64,000 bases of DNA from NCBI GenBank assembly GCA_963776845.1, contig CAVZOJ010000002.1:434001-498000 (forward strand), in the 5' to 3' direction. Of the stretch, positions 27,094 through 35,655 are shown piece by piece; position 1 is the first letter of the stretch; every line of letters begins with the position of its first letter. The position numbers and the translations under genes were made by a program. This DNA is from Roseitranquillus sp963776845 (GTDB lineage: Bacteria; Pseudomonadota; Alphaproteobacteria; Rhodobacterales; Rhodobacteraceae). The notes beneath the pieces were generated by a model. It searched no databases. It was not told the origin of the DNA and saw only the letters and a list, made by a program, of their open reading frames with translations.

Positions 27094-28373
27094 TGGCGAT
27101 GCGCAAGATCGATACCGGCGCGGTCGAGGCGCGCCTGTCATCCATGTCGATGCCGGACGGGCCGGCGTGGTCGATGCCGGCGCGGAAGAAGGCCCTTGCG
27201 CGGTTGCGAGAGATGGGTCTGCCGCAGCGTCGCGACGAATATTGGAGGTTCACCCGCCCGGACACGCTGACGTCGCCTGATCCCGAACCGGCGCGGATAT
27301 TGCGGGAAGAGGGGCCGGAGCTTTTCAGTGAGATCGACAAGCTTCGGATCGTTTTTGTCGACGGAGTATTCGACGCCGAGGCCTCCGACGAGCTTGCAGG
27401 CGAAGGTATCGAGATCTCGCGCCTTGCCGACAGCGGGGATCTCCATTGGGCCCGCGACTCCTACGGGACGCTGGAAGGGCGAGGGCACGACCCCGTCCAC
27501 CGGCCGCTCGCGGCGCTGAACACGGCATTCGCGACGGACGGCATCCTCATCCGTGCCACCGACAAGGTCAGCCGTCCGGTCGCTCTGCAATACTATCATC
27601 GGGATGAGACGTCGGACGCGATCCTGCACAACCTGGTGCGCGTCGAGCCTGGCGCTGATCTCACGCTGATCGAGACTGGACCCGCTGCGGCCCGCTTCAA
27701 CAAGCTCATGGAAGTCGACGTCGCCGACGGTGGAGGTTTCCATCACGTTCGCGCGCAGGGGCGCGACCATGAGCGTCGCGCGGCAACGCACATCTTCGCG
27801 CGTCTGGGCGAAAAGAGCACCTTCAAGTCGTTCACGCTGACGATGAACGGGGTCTTGACGCGCAACGAGTGCGTCATCGAACTGACGGGGGACGAAGGCG
27901 TGGCGCACGTGGCTGGCGCTGCCGTCGGTGACGGCGACTTCCTTCACGATGATACGGTCTTCGTCACGCATGATGCCGTCGCCTGCGAAAGCCGCCAGGT
28001 CTTCAAGAAAGTTTTGCGCAACGGAGCCACGGGGGTCTTCCAGGGCAAGATCCTGGTACGGCCCGGGGCGCAGCAGACGGACGGATACCAGATCAGCCAG
28101 TCACTCCTGCTCGATGGTGACAGCCAGTTCCTCGCGAAGCCCGAACTCGAGATCTACGCCGACGACGTCCAGTGTTCGCACGGATCGACCTCCGGCGCGA
28201 TCGACGAAGAGGGCTTGTTCTATCTTCGCGCCAGGGGCGTGCCGCGGGGCGAGGCAGAAGATCTTCTGACGCTCGCCTTTCTTGCAGAGGCGATTGACGA
28301 AATCGACAACGAGGAGATTGCCGAGGATCTGGTCCGGCTGCTTGAAGGCTGGCTCTCTCGCCGCAGGGGCTGA
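27093..28373 (+). CDS. sufD: Fe-S assembly protein SufD
   Basis: Scaffold partner of SufB. 426 residues. The C-terminal beta-helix region is recognisable (GVFQGKILVRPGAQQTDG, LLDGDSQFLAKPELEI, YADDVQCSHGST, AIDEEGLFYLRARG), as in all SufD. The N-terminal half is divergent as usual. ATG at 27093 overlaps the sufC stop, and the sufD stop overlaps the next ATG (TGATG). Confidence 0.95.
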   Translation: MAMRKIDTGAVEARLSSMSMPDGPAWSMPARKKALARLREMGLPQRRDEYWRFTRPDTLTSPDPEPARILREEGPELFSEIDKLRIVFVDGVFDAEASDELAGEGIEISRLADSGDLHWARDSYGTLEGRGHDPVHRPLAALNTAFATDGILIRATDKVSRPVALQYYHRDETSDAILHNLVRVEPGADLTLIETGPAAARFNKLMEVDVADGGGFHHVRAQGRDHERRAATHIFARLGEKSTFKSFTLTMNGVLTRNECVIELTGDEGVAHVAGAAVGDGDFLHDDTVFVTHDAVACESRQVFKKVLRNGATGVFQGKILVRPGAQQTDGYQISQSLLLDGDSQFLAKPELEIYADDVQCSHGSTSGAIDEEGLFYLRARGVPRGEAEDLLTLAFLAEAIDEIDNEEIAEDLVRLLEGWLSRRRG

Positions 28374-28858
28374 TGTCGATCACCGCAGACATTGTCCGGA
28401 CGTATCGGTCTCCCGGCTCGGTCGTACGCGAGTATGCTGCTCGTGGTGGGGGAGAGGACCGGGCATTTCTCGTCCTGATGCTGGCGTGCGGGCTGATCTT
28501 CGTCGCGCAGTGGCCGAGGCTTTCGCGGGAGGCGTACCTGACCGATCGGCCGCTCGACATGATGATTGGCGGGGCGCTCATGGGATGGGTCTTTGTTGCG
28601 CCCTTGCTTCTCTACGTGCTTGCCGCGCTGTCGATCCTGCTGATGCGGGCACTCGGCCGGGCGCCGAGACCTGCGGATGCGAGATTCGCGTTGTTCTGGG
28701 CGCTTCTCTCCGCCGCACCCTTGTGGTTGATCTATGGTCTCGCGGCGGGCTTCGCGGGCCCCGGCAGGACACTCAGCGTGATCGGCGCGGTGGCCTTTGC
28801 CGCGTTTCTCTGGTTCTGGTGGGCGGGCCTTTCGGCTGCTTGCAGGATGTCGACGTGA
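28373..28858 (+). CDS. Yip1-like membrane protein 1
   Basis: 161 residues with four or five hydrophobic helices (FLVLMLACGLIFVAQW, MMIGGALMGWVFVAPLLLYVLAAL, FALFWALLSAAPLWLIYGLAAGF, IGAVAFAAFLWFWWAGL). Resembles the small Yip1-family proteins often found inside rhodobacterial suf operons. Function unknown. Overlaps sufD and the next gene by a few bases. Confidence 0.7.
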   Translation: MSITADIVRTYRSPGSVVREYAARGGGEDRAFLVLMLACGLIFVAQWPRLSREAYLTDRPLDMMIGGALMGWVFVAPLLLYVLAALSILLMRALGRAPRPADARFALFWALLSAAPLWLIYGLAAGFAGPGRTLSVIGAVAFAAFLWFWWAGLSAACRMST

Positions 28859-29433
28859 CCTTCGGATCGCTCCTTTCTCTGGCCCTCGGTGCCGTCCGCA
28901 ATCCGCGGGAGGCGGCAACGACTTTGTTGTCGGTGGGCATTCCGTCGGCGGCGATCCTTCCTGCCCTCGTTCTCGTCGTAGTCATGAGCGTACTGCTCAC
29001 GGTCGTCGGAGAGGCTGTGGGTCCTCAGGCGGCCGAGCCCGGGGTTGGCTTTCCGCCGCTTGCTGTCGCCGCACTTCTTTGCGCCTTGCTCGGCGCCTAC
29101 GTCTTCGGCCTCTACCGGACGGGACGGGCACTGGGCGGTACCGGCAACCTGGCGGAAACGGCGCTGCTCATGGTGTTTCTCCAGTTCATGCTTTTGCTGG
29201 CGCAGGTCGTCGAGCTTGCGCTCTGGGTCGCCGCACCGCCGCTTGCCGGCATCTTCGTGATCGCGGTCGCCATACTCGCATTCTGGGTGAACATTAATTT
29301 CGTCGACGTGCTGCACGGTTATGGCTCGCTCCTGAAGTCGTTCGGGCTGATCATCATGGTATCGCTCGGCATCGCGCTCGTCGTGATGCTGACCTTGACG
29401 CTGTCGGGCGTCACGATTCAGGGAACGGTGTGA
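28855..29433 (+). CDS. Yip1-like membrane protein 2
   Basis: 192 residues, about five helices. N-terminus TFGSLLSLALGAVRNPREAA is the typical start of the Yip1 family (amphipathic helix followed by the NPREAA turn). A conserved late stretch INFVDVLHGYGSLLKSFG follows. GTG at 28855 overlaps the preceding stop (GTGA). The stop overlaps the sufS start region. The pair of Yip1-like genes before sufS is a Rhodobacterales pattern; a role in anchoring or supporting the Suf machinery is inference. Confidence 0.75.
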   Translation: MTFGSLLSLALGAVRNPREAATTLLSVGIPSAAILPALVLVVVMSVLLTVVGEAVGPQAAEPGVGFPPLAVAALLCALLGAYVFGLYRTGRALGGTGNLAETALLMVFLQFMLLLAQVVELALWVAAPPLAGIFVIAVAILAFWVNINFVDVLHGYGSLLKSFGLIIMVSLGIALVVMLTLTLSGVTIQGTV

Positions 29434-30653
29434 TGTACGACGTCGAGGCCATCCGGGAAGACTTCCCGATCCTGTTGCGCGAGGTGAACGGCAAGCCGCT
29501 CGTTTATCTCGACAACGGGGCATCGGCGCAAAAGCCGCAGGCCGTCATAGACGCCGTGACCCAAGCCTACAGCCATGAGTACGCGAACGTTCATCGGGGC
29601 CTTCACCACCTCTCGAACGTCGCGACCGAGAAGTACGAGGCGGTGCGGGGCAAGATCGCGGACTTCCTCAACGCGGCTTCGCCCGATGAGATCGTGATGA
29701 ACACCGGCACGACGATGGGCATCAATCTCGTCGCCTATGGCTGGGCGATGCCGCGGATGGAGGCAGGGGACGAGATCGTCCTGTCCGTGATGGAGCATCA
29801 CGCGAACATCGTGCCTTGGCACTTCCTGCGCGAGCGGCAAGGTGTCGTGCTGAAGTGGGTGGAGCCCGATGCAACGGGTGCGCTTGACCCGCAGGCTGTC
29901 ATTGATGCGATCGGACCGCGGACCAAGCTCGTCGCGATCACGCACCTCTCGAACGTGCTCGGAACCAAGGTCGACGTGGCCGCGATCTGCGCCGGTGCAC
30001 GGGAGCGCGGCGTGCCCGTCCTCGTCGACGGCAGTCAGGCAGCCGTCCACATGCCGGTCGATGTCCAGGCGATCGGCTGCGACTTCTACGCCATCACCGG
30101 GCATAAGCTCTACGGTCCATCGGGTTCCGGCGGCATCTACATTCGGGCCGATCGGCAGGCTGAGATGCAGCCGTTCATCGGTGGTGGCGACATGATACGC
30201 GAGGTCCACCGGGACGAGATCGTGTGGAACGACCCGCCGATGAAGTTCGAGGCGGGAACGCCCTCCATCGTGGCTCAGATCGGTCTCGGCGTCGCGCTCG
30301 ACTACATTCAGTCGCTCGGGATGGAAGCCATCGCGGCGCATGAGGACGTGCTGCGCGACTATGCGACGGAGCGTCTGACTGGGCTCAACTGGCTGACGGT
30401 GCAGGGAACGACGGCCGACAAGGCTGCGATCTTCAGTTTCACGCTGGAAGGTGCGGCACACGCACACGACGTCTCGACGATCCTAGACAAGCGCGGCATC
30501 GCCGTCCGTGCGGGTCATCATTGCTGCGGCCCGTTGATGGATCATCTGGGGGTTGCGGCGACCTGCCGCGCCTCCTTCGGTCTCTACAACACGCGCGAGG
30601 AGGTCGACGTCCTTGTCGATGCGCTCGAGCTGGCGCACGACCTCTTCGCCTGA
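29433..30653 (+). CDS. sufS: Cysteine desulfurase SufS
   Basis: Group II desulfurase that passes sulfur to the Suf scaffold. 406 residues from ATG 29433 (GTG at 29430, overlapping the previous stop, is an alternative adding one residue). Motifs: YLDNGASAQKPQAVI, NTGTTMGINLVAYGW, PLP lysine in AITGHKLYGPSG (about 225), active-site Cys in RAGHHCCGPLMDHLG (about 363). It ends the operon here; the sufT/sufA genes that often follow are absent, and the mobile-element zone begins 45 nt on. Confidence 0.95.
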   Translation: MYDVEAIREDFPILLREVNGKPLVYLDNGASAQKPQAVIDAVTQAYSHEYANVHRGLHHLSNVATEKYEAVRGKIADFLNAASPDEIVMNTGTTMGINLVAYGWAMPRMEAGDEIVLSVMEHHANIVPWHFLRERQGVVLKWVEPDATGALDPQAVIDAIGPRTKLVAITHLSNVLGTKVDVAAICAGARERGVPVLVDGSQAAVHMPVDVQAIGCDFYAITGHKLYGPSGSGGIYIRADRQAEMQPFIGGGDMIREVHRDEIVWNDPPMKFEAGTPSIVAQIGLGVALDYIQSLGMEAIAAHEDVLRDYATERLTGLNWLTVQGTTADKAAIFSFTLEGAAHAHDVSTILDKRGIAVRAGHHCCGPLMDHLGVAATCRASFGLYNTREEVDVLVDALELAHDLFA

Positions 30654-30697
30654 CGGCTTGCGAAGCCGTACCGCCCCGGCTATGCCTCACGCACGCG

Positions 30698-30754
<57 letters not shown>

Positions 30755-30825
30755 AAAGGCATTGATAAGTGAGGAGAAAGTGGGTATCTGGCCAGCGTCC
30801 GCACAGAAACCCGCACAGAAACAAC

Positions 30826-30902
30826 GGTCCCGTAGCTCAGTTGGATAGAGTGCACGCCTCCGAAGCGTGAGGTCACAGGTTCGAATCCTGTCGGGACCGC
30901 CA
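30826..30902 (+). tRNA. tRNA-Arg(CCG)
   Basis: Full cloverleaf, 77 nt with encoded CCA (30900-30902). Acceptor GGTCCCG/CGGGACC, anticodon stem CACGC/GCGTG with loop CTCCGAA, T arm CACAGGTTCGAATCCTGT. Anticodon CCG reads CGG. It lies 72 nt after the truncated copy with the same anticodon. Confidence 0.95.
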
Positions 30903-30941
30903 TCCTCGCCAACGCGCCTGGCCTGCCCCACTCGGGTGGTC

Positions 30942-31760
30942 CGGGTCAGTCTTAGCTGGCGCGGCTCGGCGAAGGCCATCGAACGGCTGAGATCGGCGAA
31001 CTCTGAGATCCGGGCGGTCAACCGCGCCGACCCGGTCGCAACAGCCGAAGGTGTGGTCGCATTGGCCGAGCGGATCTGGCCTGCCTTCGAGCATATCGAT
31101 ACGTCTTCGGGCGCCCTCGGCAACGCGGTACACCGGACGCTCGAGGATCTGGTGCCGATCCTGATCCAGGCTCCAGCCGACGAGCAGACGCGGGCGCACT
31201 GGCTGGAGCGGCTGCGCGCGGCGGTCGACGACGACGGCGTCGACTATCTCGGCCCGATATCCGATCGTTTCGGCGAGATCGCGGTCTTTCCGGCGCTCAT
31301 CAATCTGCACGCCAACCGCGACCTCGATCTGATCCGGAACGCGTGGTCGGATCACGCGCGATTCACCCACGTCGCCACGGCGACCCTCACGCTTTCCTGC
31401 CTTCTCGAGGCAGGCCGCCACGAAGAGCTTCTGGCGCTCCTGGCGGTGAAAAAGGCGCGCCTGTGGTTCGACGAGAAGTTCGCCGCGCCGAGGCGCTGCT
31501 CCGCCAGTGGCGCGAGGATGCGCTTTCGCTCGGGCCGCGGCGCTGCTGAAGGAGGACCGACAGGCTTGGGGCCGACACGACATCGCGCAATTCTGCGAGA
31601 CGGTCCTGGTGCGGCAGGGCAAGGCCGACGAAGCCTGCCGCCAGTTCGGCCTGCCGGCGGCGGCTGGCAACACCTGGCTCGCCATGTGGCGCGATCTGAC
31701 GAAGCGCTATCCCGACCGCGATACCCGAGCGCTTCTGGAAGACCTGATCTGTCAACCGGC
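30942..31760 (+). pseudogene. DUF6880-like gene, truncated at both ends and frameshifted
   Basis: Resembles the C-terminal two-thirds of DUF6880 proteins (LAERIWPAFEHIDTSSGALG, ARFTHVATATLTLSCLLEAG, WGRHDIAQFCETVLVRQGKADEA in pieces). There is no start region: the frame opens only 40 nt after tRNA-Arg. Two further frame changes lie near 31485 (EALLRQWREDALSLG reads in another frame) and 31530 (AAALLKEDRQAWGRHD in a third). The 3' end runs into the IS110 left flank. Not functional as read. Confidence 0.65.
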
Positions 31761-31942
31761 TCGCAATCGGGGGTGTGACTCGATTTCGGTGTAGCCTCCT
31801 ACGCGACGACGACGATCCGGGCGCGAAGGAGGTCGAGGTTGGCGCGACCGTACATCTGATGGGGTGGACGGCCTCTGCACCCAAGCCGGCGGCGCGGGTT
31901 AAGTGGCCGTATGACCGCGTCGTCTCCAGAGGAGCTGCCACC

Positions 31943-32986
31943 ATGGAAGTCACCACCATCGGACTGGATATCGCAAAGAATGTGTTCCAGGTTCATGCCG
32001 TCGACGCCGAAGGCGCGGCCGTTCTGCGCCGCAAGGTGCGCCGCGGCGAAGTGCTGCCCTTCTTTTCGCGTCTTGCACCCTGCGTCGTCGGGATCGAGGC
32101 CTGCGCCACGTCGCATCATTGGGCTCGGGAGTTGACCGAGCTGGGACACAAGGTGCGGCTCATCCCGCCCTCGTACGTGAAGCCCTACGTCCGACGAGGC
32201 AAGAACGACGCGGCCGACGCTGCGGCGATCGCCGAAGCGGTGTCGCGGCCGTCGATGCGTTTCGTCCCGATCAAGTCGACCGACCAACAGGCCGCGATGG
32301 TGCTCCACAGGAGCCGTGAACTTCTGGTCAAGCAGCGAACGATGCTGATCAACGCGCTCCGGTGCCATCTCGCCGAATTCGGGATCGTCGCAGCTCAGAA
32401 GAGGACCGGCTTAGCCCAACTCGTCGCCATCGTGAGGAGCGGCGCCGACGGGGGCCTGCCGCCGATGGCGTGCCGCGCGCTTGAAACGTTGATCGTGCAG
32501 ATGGAGCAGGCGCAGGCGGCGATCGCTCAACTCGACAAGCAGATCCAAAGCCACCACAGGTCCGATCCAGTCAGTCGTCGATTGGGAACGATCCCCGGCG
32601 TCGGTCCCCTCATCGCGACTGCGATCGCGGCGACCATGCTCGATCCGAGCCACTTCCGCAGCGGTCGCGAGTTCGCCGCTTGGCTTGGCCTCGTGCCGAG
32701 GCAGAACTCGAGCGGCGGCAAAGAGCGGCTCGGCCGCATCTCGCGACAGGGTAATCGATATCTGCGCCGGCTGCTCGTGGTAGGGGCAACGTCCGTTCTT
32801 CGGCATGACCGGGACAAGACAGCTGGAAACGCCTGGTTGCGGGCCTTGCTGGAACGTAAGCCGCCGCGCCTGGTCACGGTCGCCCTCGCCAACAAGATGG
32901 CGCGGACCGCCTGGGCGCTTCTGGTTCGCGAACAGGATTATCGAAACAGCGAAACTACCATCCCGAACGGCGCCGTCGCGATGTAG
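31943..32986 (+). CDS. IS110 family transposase
   Basis: 347-residue DEDD-type transposase/recombinase. N-terminal RuvC-like part: GLDIAKNVFQVHAVD (first Asp), VVGIEACATSHHW (Glu), GKNDAADAAAIAEA (Asp pair). C-terminal transposase_20 domain: LGTIPGVGPLIATAIAATM and NSSGGKERLGRISRQGNRYLR (in pieces) with the serine region. Reading frame intact, so the element may be active. The element extends roughly from 31765 to about 33100; IS110 types usually lack inverted repeats and carry a structured non-coding end that acts as bridge RNA, which I cannot delimit. Confidence 0.88.
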   Translation: MEVTTIGLDIAKNVFQVHAVDAEGAAVLRRKVRRGEVLPFFSRLAPCVVGIEACATSHHWARELTELGHKVRLIPPSYVKPYVRRGKNDAADAAAIAEAVSRPSMRFVPIKSTDQQAAMVLHRSRELLVKQRTMLINALRCHLAEFGIVAAQKRTGLAQLVAIVRSGADGGLPPMACRALETLIVQMEQAQAAIAQLDKQIQSHHRSDPVSRRLGTIPGVGPLIATAIAATMLDPSHFRSGREFAAWLGLVPRQNSSGGKERLGRISRQGNRYLRRLLVVGATSVLRHDRDKTAGNAWLRALLERKPPRLVTVALANKMARTAWALLVREQDYRNSETTIPNGAVAM

Positions 32987-33199
32987 GGCGTCCGCCGGGG
33001 AAGACTGCAAGGGTGGCTGATGACGTGACGAACGACCGGGAGAACCGGGATCAGGAGAACCCGTTGCAAGCGGAAGCGGCTTAGACCGCGGACATTTGAT
33101 TGGGACCTGATCTGCGGATCACATCGAGGCCAGCGGCCATGGAGCGCCGCGCGAACAGGCCGGACACATGACTGCACCCATCGTCCGACGTCACGGAAG

Positions 33200-33427
33200 A
33201 ACCTCCTTGCAAAGCAGAGGCCGTCCACACATGCCGCTTGAGGGTCTTCAGGCGGTTGATCTGGCCTTCCGTCTGCCGTTGGACCAGGGCTCGCGGAGCG
33301 CGGCAGCGACGGCCTCGACGTCGGCGCGAAGTCCTCTGGCAAAGGACGACAGCACGCTGGTCTCCGCCTCCGTCAACCAATCCGGCAGCTGCTCGGCACG
33401 CCCGTGGCGAACCATCTCCGCAAAGCG
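33200..33427 (-). pseudogene. ISL3-type transposase remnant
   Basis: Carboxy-terminal fragment of an ISL3-family transposase: RFAEMVRHGRAEQLPDWL, SFARGLRADVEAVAAALREPWSNG, then after a frameshift GQINRLKTLKRHVW. The 5' side stops exactly at the IS21-type terminus at 33428, so an IS21 insertion removed or displaced the rest. Confidence 0.7.
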
Positions 33428-33927
33428 TGTCAATGTCAGCGACAACTCCCGCCAGTGTGACGGAGCAAAAGCCGGCCAACGAGGCGCCCTTGGCGTCGGT
33501 GGTGTGAGCGGCCGCGCCTCGGCGCGCGCGCTTTCGGAGCTGGCGCGTGTCGAGGCGCGACGGCCCGGCAGGGCCGTCCTGCGGGGCTCAGGGTTTCAAG
33601 GGGGGCTTTCGGGCGCGGCTCTGGGCGAGGCGGTAGCTCGGCCGGTTCATTTCGAGGATGTGGACGTGGTGGGTCAGGCGGTCGAGCAGAGCTCCGGTGA
33701 GCCGCTCGTCGCTGAAGATGCTGGTCCACTCGTCGAAGGGCAGGTTCGAGGTGATGATCGTGGCGCCGCGCTCGTAGCGTTGGCTGACGAGCTCGAAGAG
33801 GAGCTCGGCGCCGGTCTTCGACAGGGGTACGAAGCCGAGTTCGTCGATGATGAGCAGCTCGCATCCGGCGAGCTGCCTCTGAAGGCGGAGCAGTCGCTTG
33901 TCGTCCTGGGCCTCGATCATCTCGTGG

Positions 33928-33969
33928 AGTGAGCCATTGATGCGCCATTGGTTCGAGCACAATGGCGAA
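33928..33969 (+). repeat. CCATTG/CAATGG mini-palindrome, copy 1 (in istB)
   Basis: About 42 nt with no counterpart in intact IstB. Structure: outer CCATTG, then CGCCATTG-GTTCGAGCA-CAATGGCG, an 8-bp stem with a 9-nt loop. The host frame is shifted. Identical to the copy at 37159-37200 because the two istB genes are copies of one element. Confidence 0.8.
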
Positions 33970-34314
33970 CGCGGCGGCGGTGACGAAGCGGGTCTTGATG
34001 CCGCGCTGGCACGCCGCGAGGCCGATGCCCGAGGCGATGTGGGTCTTGCCGGTTCCGCTGGGACCAAGGGCGATGACATTCTCGCGGTGGGCGACGAACT
34101 CTCCGCGGGCGAGACCGAGGACAAGCTTCTTGTTCAGGGCCGGGAGGGCATCGAAGTCGAAGCTCTTCACCGCGGGGAACTTCGCCGCCTTGATGCGGCG
34201 GTCAATCATCCGAGCCTCGCGGTCGAGCAGTTCGAGCTCGATCAGCCGGGCGAGGTAGCGGACATGGTCGACGCCTTCGGTGGCGCACTGCCGGGCGAGC
34301 TTCTCATGCTCGCG

Positions 34315-34346
34315 TTGCGCCGGAGGCGCACCTCCGGTGCGGCACC
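34315..34346. repeat. Second type of palindromic insert in istB
   Basis: About 32 nt containing CCGGAGG-TGCG-CCTCCGG (read on the minus strand), a 7-bp stem and 4-nt loop. It replaces a few bases between KLKLPT and REHEKLARQCA; the istB fragment at 55024-55125 reads through this point without it (KLKLPTFQSEHAKLARQCA). Confidence 0.45.
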
Positions 34347-34453
34347 GTGGGCAGCTTCAGCTTCTTGAGATGGTGGCGCAGCAGGATTTGCGGCGTCTCC
34401 TCGACGGCGCCGGTCGTCAGGTCCTCCCCGTCATCAGCGCCATGTAGTCGGCG

Positions 34454-34496
34454 GTCGTCCATTGCAGGCGCCATTGGTTCGAGCCCAATGGACGAC
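34454..34496 (+). repeat. Mini-palindrome, copy 2 (istA 3' end)
   Basis: Same core as copy 1: CGCCATTGGTTCGAGCCCAATGG. Here the outer ends also pair perfectly over 11 bp (GTCGTCCATTG with CAATGGACGAC). Interrupts the C-terminal IstA coding sequence and shifts the frame. Confidence 0.8.
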
Positions 34497-35309
34497 GGTC
34501 CTGCCGATGCGGGCCACGGGCAGGTGCGGATAGCGCGCGGTGTCGAGCCGGACCGGACGATGTTCCACTCGTGCCAACGCCAGGTGCCGGACGGCGTCCG
34601 CGCTGATCGCGCCGAGCCGGAGCGCGTCCCGCACGGCGGCGTGGACGGTCGCCATCTCGAAGGTCTCGAGCAGGCGCAGGACCTGGACGAACTCGCGCTT
34701 TCCGGCAGCGCAGCGGTTCTTCGAGCTCAGCCGGGCCTCCAGCAGCCGGCGCAGGGTCGAGAACTCCGGCGGCAGCTCCCACCCCTGAAGTGGCGCCGCC
34801 TGGTCGAGGGCGTTCGCCGTTGTCTCTCGGACCGTCGGCGCATGCGCCGACCGTTCCAACGGCTCACCCTTCTCCTCCAGGAGCGGCAGGTAGTGCAGCG
34901 GATCGAAGACGAAGTCGGCGCTCTCGTACGATCGGCGATGCCGCGCGATCTCTTCGCTGCCTGAGGTGATCACCACCTCGCCGACATAGCCCTTCACGAT
35001 GACTTCACGATGGGCGTAGGCGACCGGCACCGCGTAGTCGTTGTTGCGATAGCGCACGAGCGCCTGGCTCGAGAGCCGGCCCGGCCGCTGATCGCAGGCG
35101 TCGAACGTCGTCGCGGGCAGATCCGTGAACGCCGCCCGGTCCTTCACCAGGCGCGCGGCGATCGTCTCGCTCTCACCGCGGAGCACCGCTTGCTGTCGCG
35201 CCGTGCTGCGCTCGCGCAGCATCGCGTTCAGCTCGGCGATGTCGCGGGCGCGCGGGAGCGGAACCATGAACGGCCGGCGGGCGAAGCCGATCATGCCCTC
35301 CACGGCGCC

Positions 35310-35353
35310 GTTCGCCATTGGGCTCGAACCAATGGCGCCTTCAATGGCTCACT
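35310..35353 (-). repeat. Mini-palindrome, copy 3 (istA middle)
   Basis: About 43 nt, core CGCCATTGGTTCGAGCCCAATGGCG on the minus strand with outer GTGAGCCATTG as in copy 1. Falls between the conserved IstA segments RPAKG and GAVEGMIG. Confidence 0.8.
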
Positions 35354-35655
35354 CGCTCCCCTTCGCCGGCCGGCCGTACCGGTCGTCGAAGAGGTAGTGG
35401 GATTGCAGGGCGGCGAAAAGATGGCTGCGCCTGCGCGTCCCGTCACCGAGGATCTGCGCCACGGCGAGCTTGGTATTATCGTACAGGATCGACTGCGGAC
35501 CATCTTCGCCACCGTCCCGCGGTCGATCCCGAACCGTCGTGCCGCCTCGCTGTGGCTCAGACCGTCACGCATCACCATGCGCCGCACCAGGCCATACAGG
35601 TCCACGCCCTACATCCTCCTGCCTCCGGATCATTTTGATCCAGAGACTTACAGAT

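Larger units (their letters stand above)
33588..34411 (-). pseudogene. istB: istB (IS21 helper ATPase), copy 1, interrupted
   Basis: AAA+ helper of IS21 transposition. Seen: EHEKLARQCATEGVDHVRYL, REARMIDRRIKAAKFPAVKS, Walker A GPSGTGKTHIASGIGLAA, Walker B LLIIDELGFVPLSK, sensor SNLPFDEW, end RLAQSRARKPPLKP. The frame is broken after TRFVTAAA by the insert at 33928-33969, and the N-terminal region has a second, different palindromic insert (34315-34346). Probably inactive. Confidence 0.8.
34417..35605 (-). pseudogene. istA: istA (IS21 transposase), copy 1, deleted and interrupted
   Basis: Start GTG at 35605 with the helix-turn-helix MDLYGLVRRMVMRDGLSHSE and FGIDRGTVAKMV. The next 190 or so residues, including the first catalytic Asp region, are missing: the frame jumps to LYDNTKLAVAQILGDGTRRR. 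Then the insert at 35310-35353 breaks the join RPAKG/GAVEGMIGFARR, and another at 34454-34496 splits the tail VARIGRTV/TTADYMALMTGR. Not functional. Confidence 0.8.
33428..35655 (-). mobile_element. IS21-family remnant, copy 1
   Basis: Contains istA (5' side, right) and istB (3' side, left) in the minus direction. The left terminus is TGTCAATGTCAGCGACAACT at 33428; the same terminus occurs inverted at 37702, which defines it as the IS end. Both genes are broken by a deletion and by short palindromic inserts. An IS630 element truncates or abuts the right side near 35656. Confidence 0.75.

Noticed and set aside
27440..27460. CCATTGGG in sufD as a further mini-palindrome copy
   Set aside because: No matching CAATGG arm follows and SufD reads normally through it.
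33928..33969. Mini-palindrome as a sequencing adapter or chimera artefact
   Set aside because: Copies differ in loop and flanks, occur in both orientations, and two are at the same codon of duplicated genes, which fits biological inheritance.
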